DNA of 64,000 nucleotides from contig NZ_SMSG01000006.1 in the NCBI RefSeq assembly GCF_004382795.1, positions 325,154 to 389,153 of the forward strand, in the 5' to 3' direction. Below the pieces are notes generated by a model, which did no database searches, had not been told where the DNA came from, and worked only from the letters and a program-made list of their open reading frames with translations. This DNA comes from Cumulibacter soli (lineage in GTDB: Bacteria; Actinomycetota; Actinomycetes; Mycobacteriales; Antricoccaceae). Position numbers and translations under genes: made by a program. Of the stretch, positions 22,954 through 31,865 are shown piece by piece (positions within the stretch are counted from its first letter, which is position 1; the number at the start of each line of letters is the position of its first letter).

Positions 22954-25008
22954 TCAGGTATTCAGCGTGATCAGGCGCTTGGTGGCGCGCGTCTGAGCGA
23001 CGTAGAGATCCCGCAGGCCAGCCTCATTCGCACTCTGAATCCCGGCCGGGTCGATGATGATTGCTGTGTCGAACTCAAGGCCCCGAGCTTCGGAGGCCGC
23101 AACCAGGACCGCACTCGGCTCACGCACGGCATCAGCCAGTTCGGGTGCAGCGTCGTCCGCCGCGATGACGCCGATCAGCTCATCGGGGTATTGCCCCATC
23201 AACTCGCCGATCAGATCGCGAATCGCCGCGGTTGGCGTCGTCGTCGTGACTGCACGCGGAGGTTCACCGTGGCGAAGTGAGCGCGAGACCTGTTGCTCAG
23301 GGGCGATCTGAGCGAGCAGTGGACGGGTTGATTCCAGAATCTCCGCCGTGGTGCGGTAATTGATCGTGAGCGTGTGGTGCTCGAATCGCTCAGCCACAAA
23401 GGGGCCCAGCGCATCGAACCAGCTGCCGATGGTCGTCGCGGGTCCCGCTTGCGCGAGATCGCCCACCACCGTCATTGACCGCGATGGGCATCGGCGCATC
23501 AGCGCGCGCCATTGCATCTGTGTGAGTTGCTGCGCCTCATCGACAACGACGTGGCCGTACGTCGCCGTCGGCGGCCCATCGATCAATGCGCGAGCTTCGT
23601 CGATCAGTGCCAGATCCGCATCGCTCCATCCGCCGCCCGCACTGTCGTCAGGCTGCGTCGGTGCGGCTGGTGAACTCTCCGGGGGTACGTCGGCCAGGAA
23701 CTCACGAACGACGTCCTCGGCGGACAAACGTGGCCAGACGCGTTCGATGGCGCGATCAATTCCTCGGTCCTCGAGCAGATCCTCTCGTACCTGGTCCCAG
23801 TCAATGTCCACGCCAGTTGCCGTACCGTCCGTGGGGCCGATTCGATCGATGTCCTTGGCAACCGCGCGATCGAGATCGATTCCGAGCATTGCCTCGATCT
23901 CTTCGTCGTACTCAGCGAGTTCGTTCTCGGTACGACGTTCGAGCTCGTTCACGAGTTCACTGACGACATACTCGGCGAATAGCTCTCGGGCGCGGTTATG
24001 CCCGACGCTTCCCTGTTTCGCCGTCTGCCTGGCCGCGTCGACGACGTTCGCATCGAGCGTGACCGTGTCCTGAGTGGTTCGCAGGGTCAACGGCACGCCG
24101 TGCGGCTGACGTGACTGCACCCAGTTCGCCAGATCGTCCGCGCGCTCAAGCTGCCCCTTCCAGCGCGCGATGGCCGGCGATTCAGTCTGCGTCACCCGCA
24201 CGCCGGCGAGTCCGGACATCGTGGTCATCTGCACGTCGTTCTCACCAAGAGATGGCAGGACATCCGAGATATAGGTGAGGAATCGCTCATTGGGTCCAAA
24301 GACCAGGACCCCTCGTTGGGCTGTTGCCTCGAATGCGTACAGCACGTATGCGGCGCGGTGCAGCGCCACGATGGTCTTACCGGTTCCCGGGCCGCCATCG
24401 ACCACCATCACGCCGCGATGCGCTGAGCGGATGATCTCGTCCTGCTCAGCCTGCAGAGTCGCGGCGGCCTGGCGCATCCGGCCAGTCCGCGCGCCACTCA
24501 GCACGGCTACCAGCGGACCGTCGCCCACGATGTCGTCGGCTCCAGGCTCGCTCCCATCCAGGATCTCGTCGCTGACATCGGTGACGACACGCCCGTCGGT
24601 GCGAAGGTGGCGTCGGCGACGTACGCCGACCGGCGTGGCCAACGTGGCCGCGTAGAACGGTCGCGCTGCCTCGGCGCGCCAATCAACCAGCAGGATTTCG
24701 CCCTCCTCGGTACGTATACCGATTCGGCCGATATGCAATCGCTGGTTGTCCTTGATGCCATCTATACGTCCAAAGCACAACGAACTCTCGGCTGCCCGGA
24801 GCTGGCTGATGGCGTGCCCGAGCCGGGAGACGTCGAGATCGCGCATGTGAAGTTCTTCAGCACCCGTCACGCGCCTGGTCAAAGCCTGCTGCCTGGCGAT
24901 GGACTTTTGATCCAGGTCCGCGTCTAACCGCAGATACATTTCGTCGACCGCATGCTGTTCCTGCGCGATCTGCTTGGCCTTGCCTGACTGATGACCCGCT
25001 GTACCCAC
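22954..25008 (-). CDS. helD: HelD-type RNA polymerase recycling ATPase
   Basis: 684 residues from GTG 25008 (GGAAGG about eight bases upstream). UvrD/Rep-like superfamily 1 motor: an N-terminal coiled coil (about 10-75), Walker A GGPGTGKTIVALHRAAYVLY at about 205-225, Walker B HVVVDEAQQLTQMQW near 490, TINYRTTAEIL near 545, and C-terminal motif VAQTRATKRL. HelD binds RNA polymerase and uses ATP to release stalled enzyme, DNA and RNA. Actinobacterial members of this class (HelR) can displace rifampicin from RNA polymerase. The upstream DNA (25009-25183) shows no rifamycin-associated element. Monocistronic. Confidence 0.9.
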   Translation of the reverse strand: MGTAGHQSGKAKQIAQEQHAVDEMYLRLDADLDQKSIARQQALTRRVTGAEELHMRDLDVSRLGHAISQLRAAESSLCFGRIDGIKDNQRLHIGRIGIRTEEGEILLVDWRAEAARPFYAATLATPVGVRRRRHLRTDGRVVTDVSDEILDGSEPGADDIVGDGPLVAVLSGARTGRMRQAAATLQAEQDEIIRSAHRGVMVVDGGPGTGKTIVALHRAAYVLYAFEATAQRGVLVFGPNERFLTYISDVLPSLGENDVQMTTMSGLAGVRVTQTESPAIARWKGQLERADDLANWVQSRQPHGVPLTLRTTQDTVTLDANVVDAARQTAKQGSVGHNRARELFAEYVVSELVNELERRTENELAEYDEEIEAMLGIDLDRAVAKDIDRIGPTDGTATGVDIDWDQVREDLLEDRGIDRAIERVWPRLSAEDVVREFLADVPPESSPAAPTQPDDSAGGGWSDADLALIDEARALIDGPPTATYGHVVVDEAQQLTQMQWRALMRRCPSRSMTVVGDLAQAGPATTIGSWFDALGPFVAERFEHHTLTINYRTTAEILESTRPLLAQIAPEQQVSRSLRHGEPPRAVTTTTPTAAIRDLIGELMGQYPDELIGVIAADDAAPELADAVREPSAVLVAASEARGLEFDTAIIIDPAGIQSANEAGLRDLYVAQTRATKRLITLNT

Positions 25009-25183
25009 ACGATCCGCCTTCCGTCAGGCACCCACTATCCGGATCCCATACCTAGATAGCAAATTTGACAATTCGTTCAGCAGCTGTCTCCTCCGACAGA
25101 CATCGCTCAACCGCAGATGCGTACCTAACGTACTGGTGGTCCCGAAACAGTCCTGCCCATGATGGCGTTCACGCAGTCCTACT

Positions 25184-25792
25184 TCACGGTGAGGTCGATA
25201 CGGCGAACAACTGGTCTAGGTGATGATCGATGGCGGCGAAGACAGCGCGCGGCTGCACGACATTGAGTTCGATCAGCGAGGCAAAGCCGCTGAGCCCCAT
25301 GATGAGGTCTGTCTCGACGACCGGATCTCGAGTCGAATCGATATATCCGTGACTCATTGCCTCGCGGATCACGCGCTCGACCATCGAGCGACCCTCCCGC
25401 AAGCCGGCTCCGACCTGTTCTCGCAATTGCGGGTCATGCAGCGCTTCGAGGACATAAGCCGCGTTCATCCGACTGGTAACCCGCGAGTCGGGTTGCAGTG
25501 GCAGCAGTTCGATTACGGCGATCCGCAGCACCTCTCGGGGGTGCGGCGGCTGATCGAGCGAGGCTAGAGATTGCGACACGCGCCGAGACGTCTGGTCCGC
25601 GGCATACTCCATCGCAAACGTCAGCATTTGCGCCCGCGAGGAAAAGTAATGCTGCAACTGCCCCAGCGAGACCCCGGATTCCCGCGCCACTTCGCGCATG
25701 GTCACCTTGGACGCACCCCGCGCCTCCACGACCCGCCACAGCGCGTGCGCGATCGCCTCGCGTCGCTCGCGATGGTCAACCTGCTTCGGCAT
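25184..25792 (-). CDS. TetR-family transcriptional regulator
   Basis: 202 residues from ATG 25792 (GGGGAG upstream). The HTH is at about 8-55: RREAIAHALWRVVEARGASKVTMREVARESGVSLGQLQHYF, ending in the canonical HYF of TetR proteins. The C-terminal ligand domain has a BetI-like look (RMNAAYVLEALHDPQLREQV, GLSGFASLIELNVVQPR). It is divergent from the DUF1992 gene with 71 bases between the starts; I found no clear palindrome there. BetI-like regulators often respond to choline, and an OpuC-type importer lies 0.8 kb away, but a link is only suggestive. Confidence 0.87.
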   Translation of the reverse strand: MPKQVDHRERREAIAHALWRVVEARGASKVTMREVARESGVSLGQLQHYFSSRAQMLTFAMEYAADQTSRRVSQSLASLDQPPHPREVLRIAVIELLPLQPDSRVTSRMNAAYVLEALHDPQLREQVGAGLREGRSMVERVIREAMSHGYIDSTRDPVVETDLIMGLSGFASLIELNVVQPRAVFAAIDHHLDQLFAVSTSP

Positions 25793-25863
25793 ACCCAACT
25801 CCCCTTTTCCAATACACGTGACATAATACAGACGACTTGATTCTCTGATCGGATGGAGTTGCA

Positions 25864-26406
25864 ATGAACGGCCGCGAGCCCCCGTCCGTCTTCTACAACT
25901 CTTGCGCATTCGAATTCGACAGCGAATTTCTGATCTCGGTGATGGCCGATATGCAGATCCGCCGGGGAATCGAGCGCGGAGAGTTTGACAATCTTCCCGG
26001 CAGCGGCGAGCCGCTAAACCTGCCCGAGCAGCACGATCCCGACTGGTGGTTCAAGAGCCTGCTGAAGCGTGAAGGGCTCGCCCTGATGCCGCTGTCGATC
26101 CTGGTACGGAAGGAAGACGCGAAACTCGACGATGTACTGGACAAACTCTCCAGCAAGACCGACGTACGCCGTGAGATCGAGGCGTTCAATGATTTGGTGA
26201 TCCGCGCGCGGTACTACCCGGCAGAGGGGCCACCGATGATCACACAACCACGCGACGTGGAGGAAACGGTCTCATCCTGGGCGGGCCGCAGGGCGGCACG
26301 ACTGGCGGAGAATCGCCGGAAAGCCACCGAAGCGCTAGCGCAAGCCGCTGCGGAGCGCCGTCCCAGCGGCAGACGCCTGTTCCGCAGGCGGCGCCGCGTT
26401 GTATAG
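25864..26406 (+). CDS. DUF1992 (DnaJ homologue subfamily C28-like) protein
   Basis: 180 residues. The family signature is present near the N-terminus: IRRGIERGEFDNLPGSGEPL followed by NLPEQHDPDWWFKSLLKREG, and a helical middle (LVRKEDAKLDDVLDKL). The C-terminus is very basic (RRPSGRRLFRRRRRVV). Bacterial members lack the J domain and have no defined function. ATG 25864 with GGAGTTGC ahead was used; ATG 25942 is the alternative, nearer the conserved domain. The gene is divergent from the TetR regulator. Confidence 0.8.
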   Translation: MNGREPPSVFYNSCAFEFDSEFLISVMADMQIRRGIERGEFDNLPGSGEPLNLPEQHDPDWWFKSLLKREGLALMPLSILVRKEDAKLDDVLDKLSSKTDVRREIEAFNDLVIRARYYPAEGPPMITQPRDVEETVSSWAGRRAARLAENRRKATEALAQAAAERRPSGRRLFRRRRRVV

Positions 26407-26546
26407 CCGCCTCGCGTAGGAACGATGTCGCGGTCGACGGGAGAGCCGGCGTATGACAGCAGTGAGTCGCCAGCACGCTGATGTCACTGCGGCGCGCTAG
26501 GCTGGGCGAGCATCGACGCACCGGCCCGATCGCTATGGAGGACGCC

Positions 26547-26633
26547 ATGCCGACCAACGCCCGCGGGGCCGCACGACGCCGCCCAACGGGATCGGTCGCA
26601 TCCAGCACTACAACCGGGCTGGTCGCCGCATGA
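26547..26633 (+). CDS. Possible 28-residue leader peptide of the opuC operon
   Basis: ATG 26547 has an excellent ribosome site (GGAGG, 26537-26541, five bases away). The frame encodes MPTNARGAARRRPTGSVASS... and its TGA (26631-26633) overlaps the ATG of the importer ATPase (26630) in ATGA. The ATPase start has no ribosome site of its own, so this upstream ORF probably delivers ribosomes to it. The peptide is basic and Thr/Ser-rich. Whether it only couples translation or senses something is unknown. The rest of 26407-26629 holds the promoter region, with no clear motif. Confidence 0.5.
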   Translation: MPTNARGAARRRPTGSVASSTTTGLVAA

Positions 26634-27451
26634 TCGAATTCCGGGCAGTGAGCAAGCAATTCGGTAACGGCGCACCCGCCGTCTCGGACTTCGATCTCAC
26701 CCTTCCGGCGCACAAAACCACCGTATTCGTCGGGTCCTCGGGCTGCGGGAAGACCACACTGCTGCGGATGGTCAACCGCATGGTCGATCCGACGTCCGGC
26801 TCCGTACTTATCGACTCGGAGGATGTCGCGCAGCAGCCGGCGGTCGCATTACGTCGCCGGATCGGCTACGTCATGCAGAACACCGGCCTGATGCCGCACT
26901 TCTGCGTTGCCGACAACATCTCGACTGTCTTGCGCCTCATAGGAGAGACCCGCCGCGCTGCTCGCACCCGCGCGCTGGAACTCATGGATCGCGTCGGACT
27001 CGACCCGAGCCTCGCCGACCGCTACCCCAGCCAACTATCTGGTGGCCAGCAACAGCGCGTCGGCGTGGCTCGCGGCCTCGCTGCCGACCCCAACATCCTG
27101 CTGATGGATGAGCCGTTCGGCGCCGTGGACCCGATCGTCCGAGGCGAACTGCAGCAGGAACTCATCCGGATTCAGCAGGATCTGGGGAAGACCATTTTGT
27201 TCGTCACCCACGACATCGACGAGGCGTTCCTGCTTGGTGACCAGGTCGCGATTCTCGACGTTGGTGGCCGTAAACGCCAGGTCGGCTCGCCAAGCGAGAT
27301 CATCGAGAATCCCGCCGACGACTTCGTCGCAGCATTCATCGGAACCGATCGCGGTAAGCGCGCGCTGCGCGTCAAGCACACACCCCGCGGCCCGGTCCTC
27401 GTCGACCCGGAAGGACGCACCCAGGGCGTCCTTGTCGAGGGCGAGGACTGA
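26630..27451 (+). CDS. ABC importer ATPase for quaternary amines (OpuCA/ProV type)
   Basis: 273 residues. Walker A GSSGCGKTTLLRMVNRM at about 36-52, Q-loop VMQNTGLMPH near 86, signature LSGGQQQR near 140, Walker B ILLMDEPFGAVDP near 160, H-loop VTHDIDEAF near 193. The MVNRM after Walker A and the DPIVRGELQQELIRIQ stretch are typical of glycine betaine/choline/carnitine importers. Unlike many OpuCA proteins there is no pair of CBS domains at the C-terminus, so ionic-strength or nucleotide gating by CBS is absent. First structural gene of a four-gene operon. Confidence 0.9.
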   Translation: MIEFRAVSKQFGNGAPAVSDFDLTLPAHKTTVFVGSSGCGKTTLLRMVNRMVDPTSGSVLIDSEDVAQQPAVALRRRIGYVMQNTGLMPHFCVADNISTVLRLIGETRRAARTRALELMDRVGLDPSLADRYPSQLSGGQQQRVGVARGLAADPNILLMDEPFGAVDPIVRGELQQELIRIQQDLGKTILFVTHDIDEAFLLGDQVAILDVGGRKRQVGSPSEIIENPADDFVAAFIGTDRGKRALRVKHTPRGPVLVDPEGRTQGVLVEGED

Positions 27452-27453
27452 TC

Positions 27454-28116
27454 ATGGATTGGACGCTGGACAATCTCGACCTGATCGGCTCGCTGACGAT
27501 CGATCACCTCCGGCAAAGCATCATCGCCATTCTGGCGGGTCTATTGCTATCGCTTCCGTTGGGCTGGGCGGCGTGGCGCTACCGGCGGCTACGCACGATA
27601 CTGCTCACCGCGACCGGCCTGCTGTACACGATCCCGTCGCTGGCGCTGTTGTTGATCCTGCCAATCGTCGCCGGATTCCCCGCCACGAGCGAGGTCAACT
27701 TAATTATCGCGCTCACTTTGTACGCGCTCGCGATTATGGTTCGAGCTGTTGCCGACGGCTTGGATTCGGTGAAGTCATCGACCCGACAGTCCGCTGTCGC
27801 CTTGGGTTACAGCGAATCACGACGATTCTGGGCCGTCGACCTTCCACTTGCCGGTCCGGTCATTCTCGCGGGCCTACGAGTCACTGCGGTGAGCACCATC
27901 TCATTAGCCACAGTCGGCATCCTCGTCGGCGTGACCAACCTCGGTTACCTGTTCACGAACGGCTTACAGCGTCGGATCATCCCTGAGGTACTGACTGGGA
28001 TCGTCGCGGTGGCGGTGATCGCGCTGCTCATCGACCTACTGCTTATCCTCGCGGGACGCCTGGTGATGCCGTGGACGCGGCAACCGCGCAATTCGCCCAA
28101 GCCGGTGACCGCATGA
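27454..28116 (+). CDS. ABC importer permease (OpuCB type)
   Basis: 220 residues, about five to six membrane spans (LRQSIIAILAGLLLSLPLGW, GLLYTIPSLALLLILPIVAG, and others). The cytoplasmic EAA-type loop for contact with the ATPase reads ATRQSAVALGYSESRRFWAVDLP-like at about 108-130. It begins two bases after the ATPase gene ends. The C-terminus is basic (MPWTRQPRNSPKPVTA). One of two permease subunits of the transporter; its stop overlaps the next start in ATGA. Confidence 0.88.
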   Translation: MDWTLDNLDLIGSLTIDHLRQSIIAILAGLLLSLPLGWAAWRYRRLRTILLTATGLLYTIPSLALLLILPIVAGFPATSEVNLIIALTLYALAIMVRAVADGLDSVKSSTRQSAVALGYSESRRFWAVDLPLAGPVILAGLRVTAVSTISLATVGILVGVTNLGYLFTNGLQRRIIPEVLTGIVAVAVIALLIDLLLILAGRLVMPWTRQPRNSPKPVTA

Positions 28117-28820
28117 GTCTGATATCCGACGCCTTCGGTTGGATCTTCGCCGGTGAACAATGGCGCGGGGACGACGCACTGCACCTGTTGCTGCTGGAAC
28201 ACCTCTACCTCACGGCTCTGGCCGTCCTGATCGCCGCGGTGATTGCGATCCCCGCCGGGTGGGCCATCGGGCACACCGGGCGTGGGCGCGAGTTCGCCGT
28301 GTTGTTGTCCGGCGCGGCCCGCGCACTGCCGTCGTTCGGTTTGCTCATTCTGCTCGTGTTGGTCTTCGGCGTACTGCACAAGCCTGAAGCCGCGATCGTC
28401 ACGTTCGTCATCCTGGCGATTCCGTCGCTGCTCGCCGGCGCCTACACCGGCATCGAATCGATCGACCGCTCCATCATCGACGCCGCTCGCGCCGTGGGTA
28501 TGTCGCCACGACAAGTTCTGTGGCGCGTGGAAGTACGGCTCGGGCTGCCGTTATTGATCGGCGGAGTACGCTCAGCTGTCCTGCAGGTCGTCGCGACCGT
28601 CACTATCGCCGCATACGTCAACCTCGGCGGTCTCGGCTTACCCATCATCACGGGGCTTTCGCTGCGCCGATACGACATGGTGCTGGGCGGTTCGCTGCTC
28701 GTCGCAGCGCTCGCGCTCATCCTCGACTTGCTGTTCGGCGTGGCACAACGCGCCGCCGTTCCCCGTGGCATGCGGGAACTGACACACACTGACCGTCGCC
28801 GCACCGCGGCCTCCACCTGA
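28113..28820 (+). CDS. ABC importer permease (OpuCD type)
   Basis: 235 residues from ATG 28113 within the ATGA overlap. Spans include LYLTALAVLIAAVIAIPAGW, ALPSFGLLILLVLVFGV, and LVAALALILDLLFGVAQ. The EAA loop is DRSIIDAARAVGMSPRQVLW followed by RVEVRLGLP, a clear match to glycine betaine/choline permeases. It pairs with the preceding permease to form the channel. The basic C-terminus (THTDRRRTAAST) is cytoplasmic. The binding protein gene follows after 22 bases. Confidence 0.9.
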   Translation: MSLISDAFGWIFAGEQWRGDDALHLLLLEHLYLTALAVLIAAVIAIPAGWAIGHTGRGREFAVLLSGAARALPSFGLLILLVLVFGVLHKPEAAIVTFVILAIPSLLAGAYTGIESIDRSIIDAARAVGMSPRQVLWRVEVRLGLPLLIGGVRSAVLQVVATVTIAAYVNLGGLGLPIITGLSLRRYDMVLGGSLLVAALALILDLLFGVAQRAAVPRGMRELTHTDRRRTAAST

Positions 28821-28842
28821 TATCCGCAATCGAGAGGACCTC

Positions 28843-29751
28843 ATGTTCATCGCACGCACTCGCCGCCTGGGCGTCACCCTGGGCGCAGTCACACTTCTCG
28901 CCCTCGCTGCCTGCTCCTCCAGCGATCCGCTCGACGATTCGGACTCCGGCGACACCAACTCCGGCGACGCTATCGTGATCGGCTCGCAGGCGTACTACTC
29001 GAACGAGATCATCGCGGAGATCTACGCGCAGGCGCTGGAGAATGACGGGCAGGACGTCGAACGCCAGTTCAACATCGGACAGCGTGACGCTTACATGCCT
29101 GACGTGGAAAGCGGCGCGATCACGCTGTTTCCGGAGTACACCGGGAACTTGCTGCAATTCTTTGACGAAGGCACGACCGCGCGATCGACCGACGACGTGT
29201 ACGCGGCGCTGCAGGACGCGCTGCCCGACGGACTCACCCTGCTCGATCAAGCCTCCGCGACCGACCAGGACTCGTACACCGTTACGCAAGAGTTCGCGGA
29301 CGAGTATGACCTGTCCTCGATCGCCGACCTCGCGGACGTCTCCGAGCCACTCACGCTCGGCGGACCGCCAGAACTCGCTGAGCGACCATATGGACCTAAC
29401 GGTCTGAGCGACACGTATGGAATCGACGTGTCGTTCTCGGGAACCGGCGACACCACGGTCGAGGATTTGCTGGCAGGAACCGTGAACGTGGCGAACGTAT
29501 ATACCTCGGACCCCCGCATCCAAACCGACAACCTCGTCGTCCTCGAGGACCCTGAGTCGCTGTTCCTGGCCTCGCATGTCGTTCCGGTAGTCGATGCCGA
29601 CGTGGCCGACGACATCGCCGACACGATCAACGCGGTCAGCGCGAAACTCACGCCCGAGGGGCTCGTCGACATCAACGTGCAGAGCACGCAGGACGAGAAA
29701 TCGCCTGAAGACATCGCCTCGGACTGGTTGGAGGAGAACGGGCTGAGCTGA
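28843..29751 (+). CDS. Substrate-binding lipoprotein (OpuCC/OpuAC type)
   Basis: 302 residues. Signal peptide with lipobox LAAC (Cys near 24) after MFIARTRRLGVTLGAVTLL, then an acidic linker and an OpuAC-type domain from about residue 42: IVIGSQAYYSNEIIAEIYAQ, LFPEYTGNLLQFF, TVNVANVYTSDPRIQTDNLV, LVVLEDPESLFLASHVVP. It captures the solute outside the membrane for the permeases. GAGAGGA precedes ATG 28843. The PEYTG motif and the aromatic residues around it are typical of quaternary amine binding, so the substrate is likely betaine, choline or carnitine, but not decided by sequence alone. Confidence 0.88.
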   Translation: MFIARTRRLGVTLGAVTLLALAACSSSDPLDDSDSGDTNSGDAIVIGSQAYYSNEIIAEIYAQALENDGQDVERQFNIGQRDAYMPDVESGAITLFPEYTGNLLQFFDEGTTARSTDDVYAALQDALPDGLTLLDQASATDQDSYTVTQEFADEYDLSSIADLADVSEPLTLGGPPELAERPYGPNGLSDTYGIDVSFSGTGDTTVEDLLAGTVNVANVYTSDPRIQTDNLVVLEDPESLFLASHVVPVVDADVADDIADTINAVSAKLTPEGLVDINVQSTQDEKSPEDIASDWLEENGLS

Positions 29752-29895
29752 CACACAACCCGTTATCCAGCGCCATCACGGCACTAGTGAGCGCACCTCA
29801 TCGACTTTGCGCCGATCTCGACGTCGCGTGCCGGTAGCGCCCCGACACCGTCAAGATGTCCGCGTCGCGTACGCGGCGCCCCGAAAGGACCGGTC

Positions 29896-31011
29896 TTGTC
29901 TGATCCACTGGTTTATCTCGATTACAACGCCACCACGCCGGTCGCCCGCGAGGTCGCCGATGCCATGTGGCCCTATCTCACCGAGTGGTTCGGTAATCCC
30001 TCCTCCGCCACGCCTCAGGGCGTACGCGCCAGGCGGGGCGTGGATATCGCTCGCCAACAAGTCGCTGCGCTCATCGGTGCTGACCCCGACGAGATCATCT
30101 TCACCTCCGGCGGCACTGAATCAAACAACCTCGCGATCCGCGGTACAGCGGCACTAACGGCGACGAAGTCCATACTCACCTCGGCAATCGAGCATCCGGC
30201 CACGCAAGCACCCGTCGCCCACCTCCGCGCCGAGCACGGGTGGGCGGCACACGCAGTACCTGTGGACGGCGACGCGCGGATCAGTGCGGACGATCTCCCG
30301 TCGCGACCGCTCGGCCTCGGCACAGTGATCCTCGCCCACAACGAAGTGGGCACCATCCAGCCGATTGCCGAACTGGCTGCCGCGGTCCATACCGCCGGCG
30401 GCGTCATGCACACCGATGCGGCGCAGGCGGTGGGCAAGGTCCCGGTGGACGTCGGCACGCTCGGGGTCGATCTGCTCAGCATCGCCGGCCATAAGCTCTA
30501 TGCACCGAAGGGCGTCGGAGCGCTGTACATACGACGGGGCACCGCACTCGCTCCGGTGCTGCGCGGCGCCGGGCAGGAGAACGGTATCCGTCCGGGCACC
30601 GAGAACGTCGCCAGCATTGTCGGGCTCGGTGCGGCCGCCGAACTCGCCGCCGACATGCTCGGTTCCGAGCTCACTCGGCAATCCGAGTTGCGCGAGCGAC
30701 TATGGACTCAACTCGCAAACCAGATCGCGAGCCTCGTGCGCGTCAGCCCGCGCGATGATTCATTGCCCAACACGCTCATGGTTGCGGTACCGAATCGGAT
30801 CGGCGCCGAGATCCTTGAAGCGGTGCAGGACGTCGCGGCGTCCACCGGCAGCGCGTGTCACGCCGGCGTACACACGCCGTCCGAGGCACTCATCGCGATG
30901 GGCCTGAGCGCGGACGTGGCGCTGGGTGCACTGCGGCTATCTCTCGGTCGAGCGACGACGGACGCCGACATTATGACTGCTGCTGCAGCGATCGCGGCGG
31001 CCGCGCACTGA
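29896..31011 (+). CDS. Cysteine desulfurase (class V aminotransferase family)
   Basis: 371 residues, PLP enzyme that moves sulfur from cysteine to a carrier for Fe-S cluster or tRNA thiolation. YLDYNATTPVAREV at the N-terminus, TSGGTESNNLAIRG near 70, HTDAAQAVGKVPVD near 172, the PLP lysine in SIAGHKLYAPKGVGALYIRR near 200, RPGTENVASIVG near 235, and the active-site cysteine in STGSACHAGVHTPS near 318. The short Cys loop suggests a NifS-like class I/IscS-related enzyme. Start is TTG 29896 with GAAAGGA at 29880-29886. No scaffold or mnmA gene is adjacent here. Confidence 0.92.
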   Translation: MSDPLVYLDYNATTPVAREVADAMWPYLTEWFGNPSSATPQGVRARRGVDIARQQVAALIGADPDEIIFTSGGTESNNLAIRGTAALTATKSILTSAIEHPATQAPVAHLRAEHGWAAHAVPVDGDARISADDLPSRPLGLGTVILAHNEVGTIQPIAELAAAVHTAGGVMHTDAAQAVGKVPVDVGTLGVDLLSIAGHKLYAPKGVGALYIRRGTALAPVLRGAGQENGIRPGTENVASIVGLGAAAELAADMLGSELTRQSELRERLWTQLANQIASLVRVSPRDDSLPNTLMVAVPNRIGAEILEAVQDVAASTGSACHAGVHTPSEALIAMGLSADVALGALRLSLGRATTDADIMTAAAAIAAAAH

Positions 31012-31057
31012 TCACGGACCGCGGCGGCGCGCGCACCGCGTGGCTGCCGCGGCCGGA

Positions 31058-31864
31058 TCAGCTGAGCGAGCCGCCCATGTCGACCAAATGCGCCTCTACC
31101 CGCGCCAGGTCGGTTTCGCTGGGTACATCGTTGAGCACCTTGCTCATCAATACCCGCGCGTCGGTGCTGGACACTTCGCCGCCCTCGCCGGCTTCAGCCA
31201 ATAGCGCGTGTGCCACCTCAGCTACTTCATCGTCGGTAATGCGTCGTCGTAACAACGCCAACACCGGTACATAGTCGGTAGTCGGGACCCCCTGTGGATA
31301 CCCGACGCGCAACCAGGCCAGGATGCGTTCCACGATGTGGGGCTGATCCTCGATCACCTGGTCGGTCTGCGCCGCCCCGTCGGCGCCGGCATACTCCTCT
31401 GCCCCCGAGTCAAGCGCAGCATCCTCAGTAACCACGCTGTCGACCGCCACCGAGCCGTCGCGGGTAGCGTCTTCAGTAACCGCACTGTCGACCGCCGCAG
31501 AGCCGTCGTGGGCAGCGTCTTCAGTAACCCCCTCGTTGATCGCAGTTCCCTGTGCAGCCTCAGCGGCTAACCGCCGCACGCCCCCATCCAGCGGCCACCC
31601 GGAGGCGGCAAGCCGCGCGGCAACCTGACGCACGTCCTCCTCAGCCGGCGGTTCGGACGTCACCTGCTCGATCACGTGCCGAATGTCCTCGAGAACGATC
31701 GGCGGCGGCTCCGATGCCAACTGCTCAGTGATCGTGACGTAGTCCTCCTCGGACAAGGTGCGTCGCAGCAGAGCGAGTAGCGCGAAACGGTCCTTCTGTG
31801 GGACCCCCTCGGGGTACCCGGCCCGCAGCCACCGTAGGACGGATCCAATAATGCCCTCAGCCAT
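31058..31864 (-). CDS. Tandem DUF3349 protein
   Basis: 268 residues. Two DUF3349 domains are fused: residues about 1-95 (IIGSVLRWLRAGYPEGVPQK, LLRRTLSEEDYVTI) and about 172-268 (ERILAWLRVGYPQGVPTTDY, LLRRRITDDEVAEVAH). Between them is an acidic linker with a 16-residue repeat (VTEDA...DGS.AVDS) two and a half times. Mycobacterial DUF3349 proteins (Rv0543c group) are about 100-residue single domains of unknown function next to a small membrane protein and PitA, the same order as here, so the fusion is a lineage change. It follows the membrane protein gene by one base. Confidence 0.82.
   Translation of the reverse strand: MAEGIIGSVLRWLRAGYPEGVPQKDRFALLALLRRTLSEEDYVTITEQLASEPPPIVLEDIRHVIEQVTSEPPAEEDVRQVAARLAASGWPLDGGVRRLAAEAAQGTAINEGVTEDAAHDGSAAVDSAVTEDATRDGSVAVDSVVTEDAALDSGAEEYAGADGAAQTDQVIEDQPHIVERILAWLRVGYPQGVPTTDYVPVLALLRRRITDDEVAEVAHALLAEAGEGGEVSSTDARVLMSKVLNDVPSETDLARVEAHLVDMGGSLS
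31416..31531. repeat. 48-base coding tandem repeat in the DUF3349 linker
   Basis: Unit one 31416-31463, unit two 31464-31511, partial unit three 31512-31531; each unit encodes 16 residues. Units one and two differ at a handful of positions. Because the unit is a multiple of three, slippage changes linker length without breaking the frame. Confidence 0.75.
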
Positions 31865-31865
31865 G

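Noticed and set aside
23360..24073. 237-codon plus-strand frame opposite helD
   Set aside because: Ser/Arg-rich antisense reading; the minus strand holds all SF1 ATPase motifs.
25009..25183. Rifamycin-associated element upstream of the HelD gene
   Set aside because: I looked for the GGGGCTTGC-type inverted repeat because HelR genes can carry it; no match in this interval.
28717..29754. 345-codon minus-strand frame opposite the OpuC binding protein
   Set aside because: Shadow; the plus strand has signal peptide, lipobox and OpuAC motifs.
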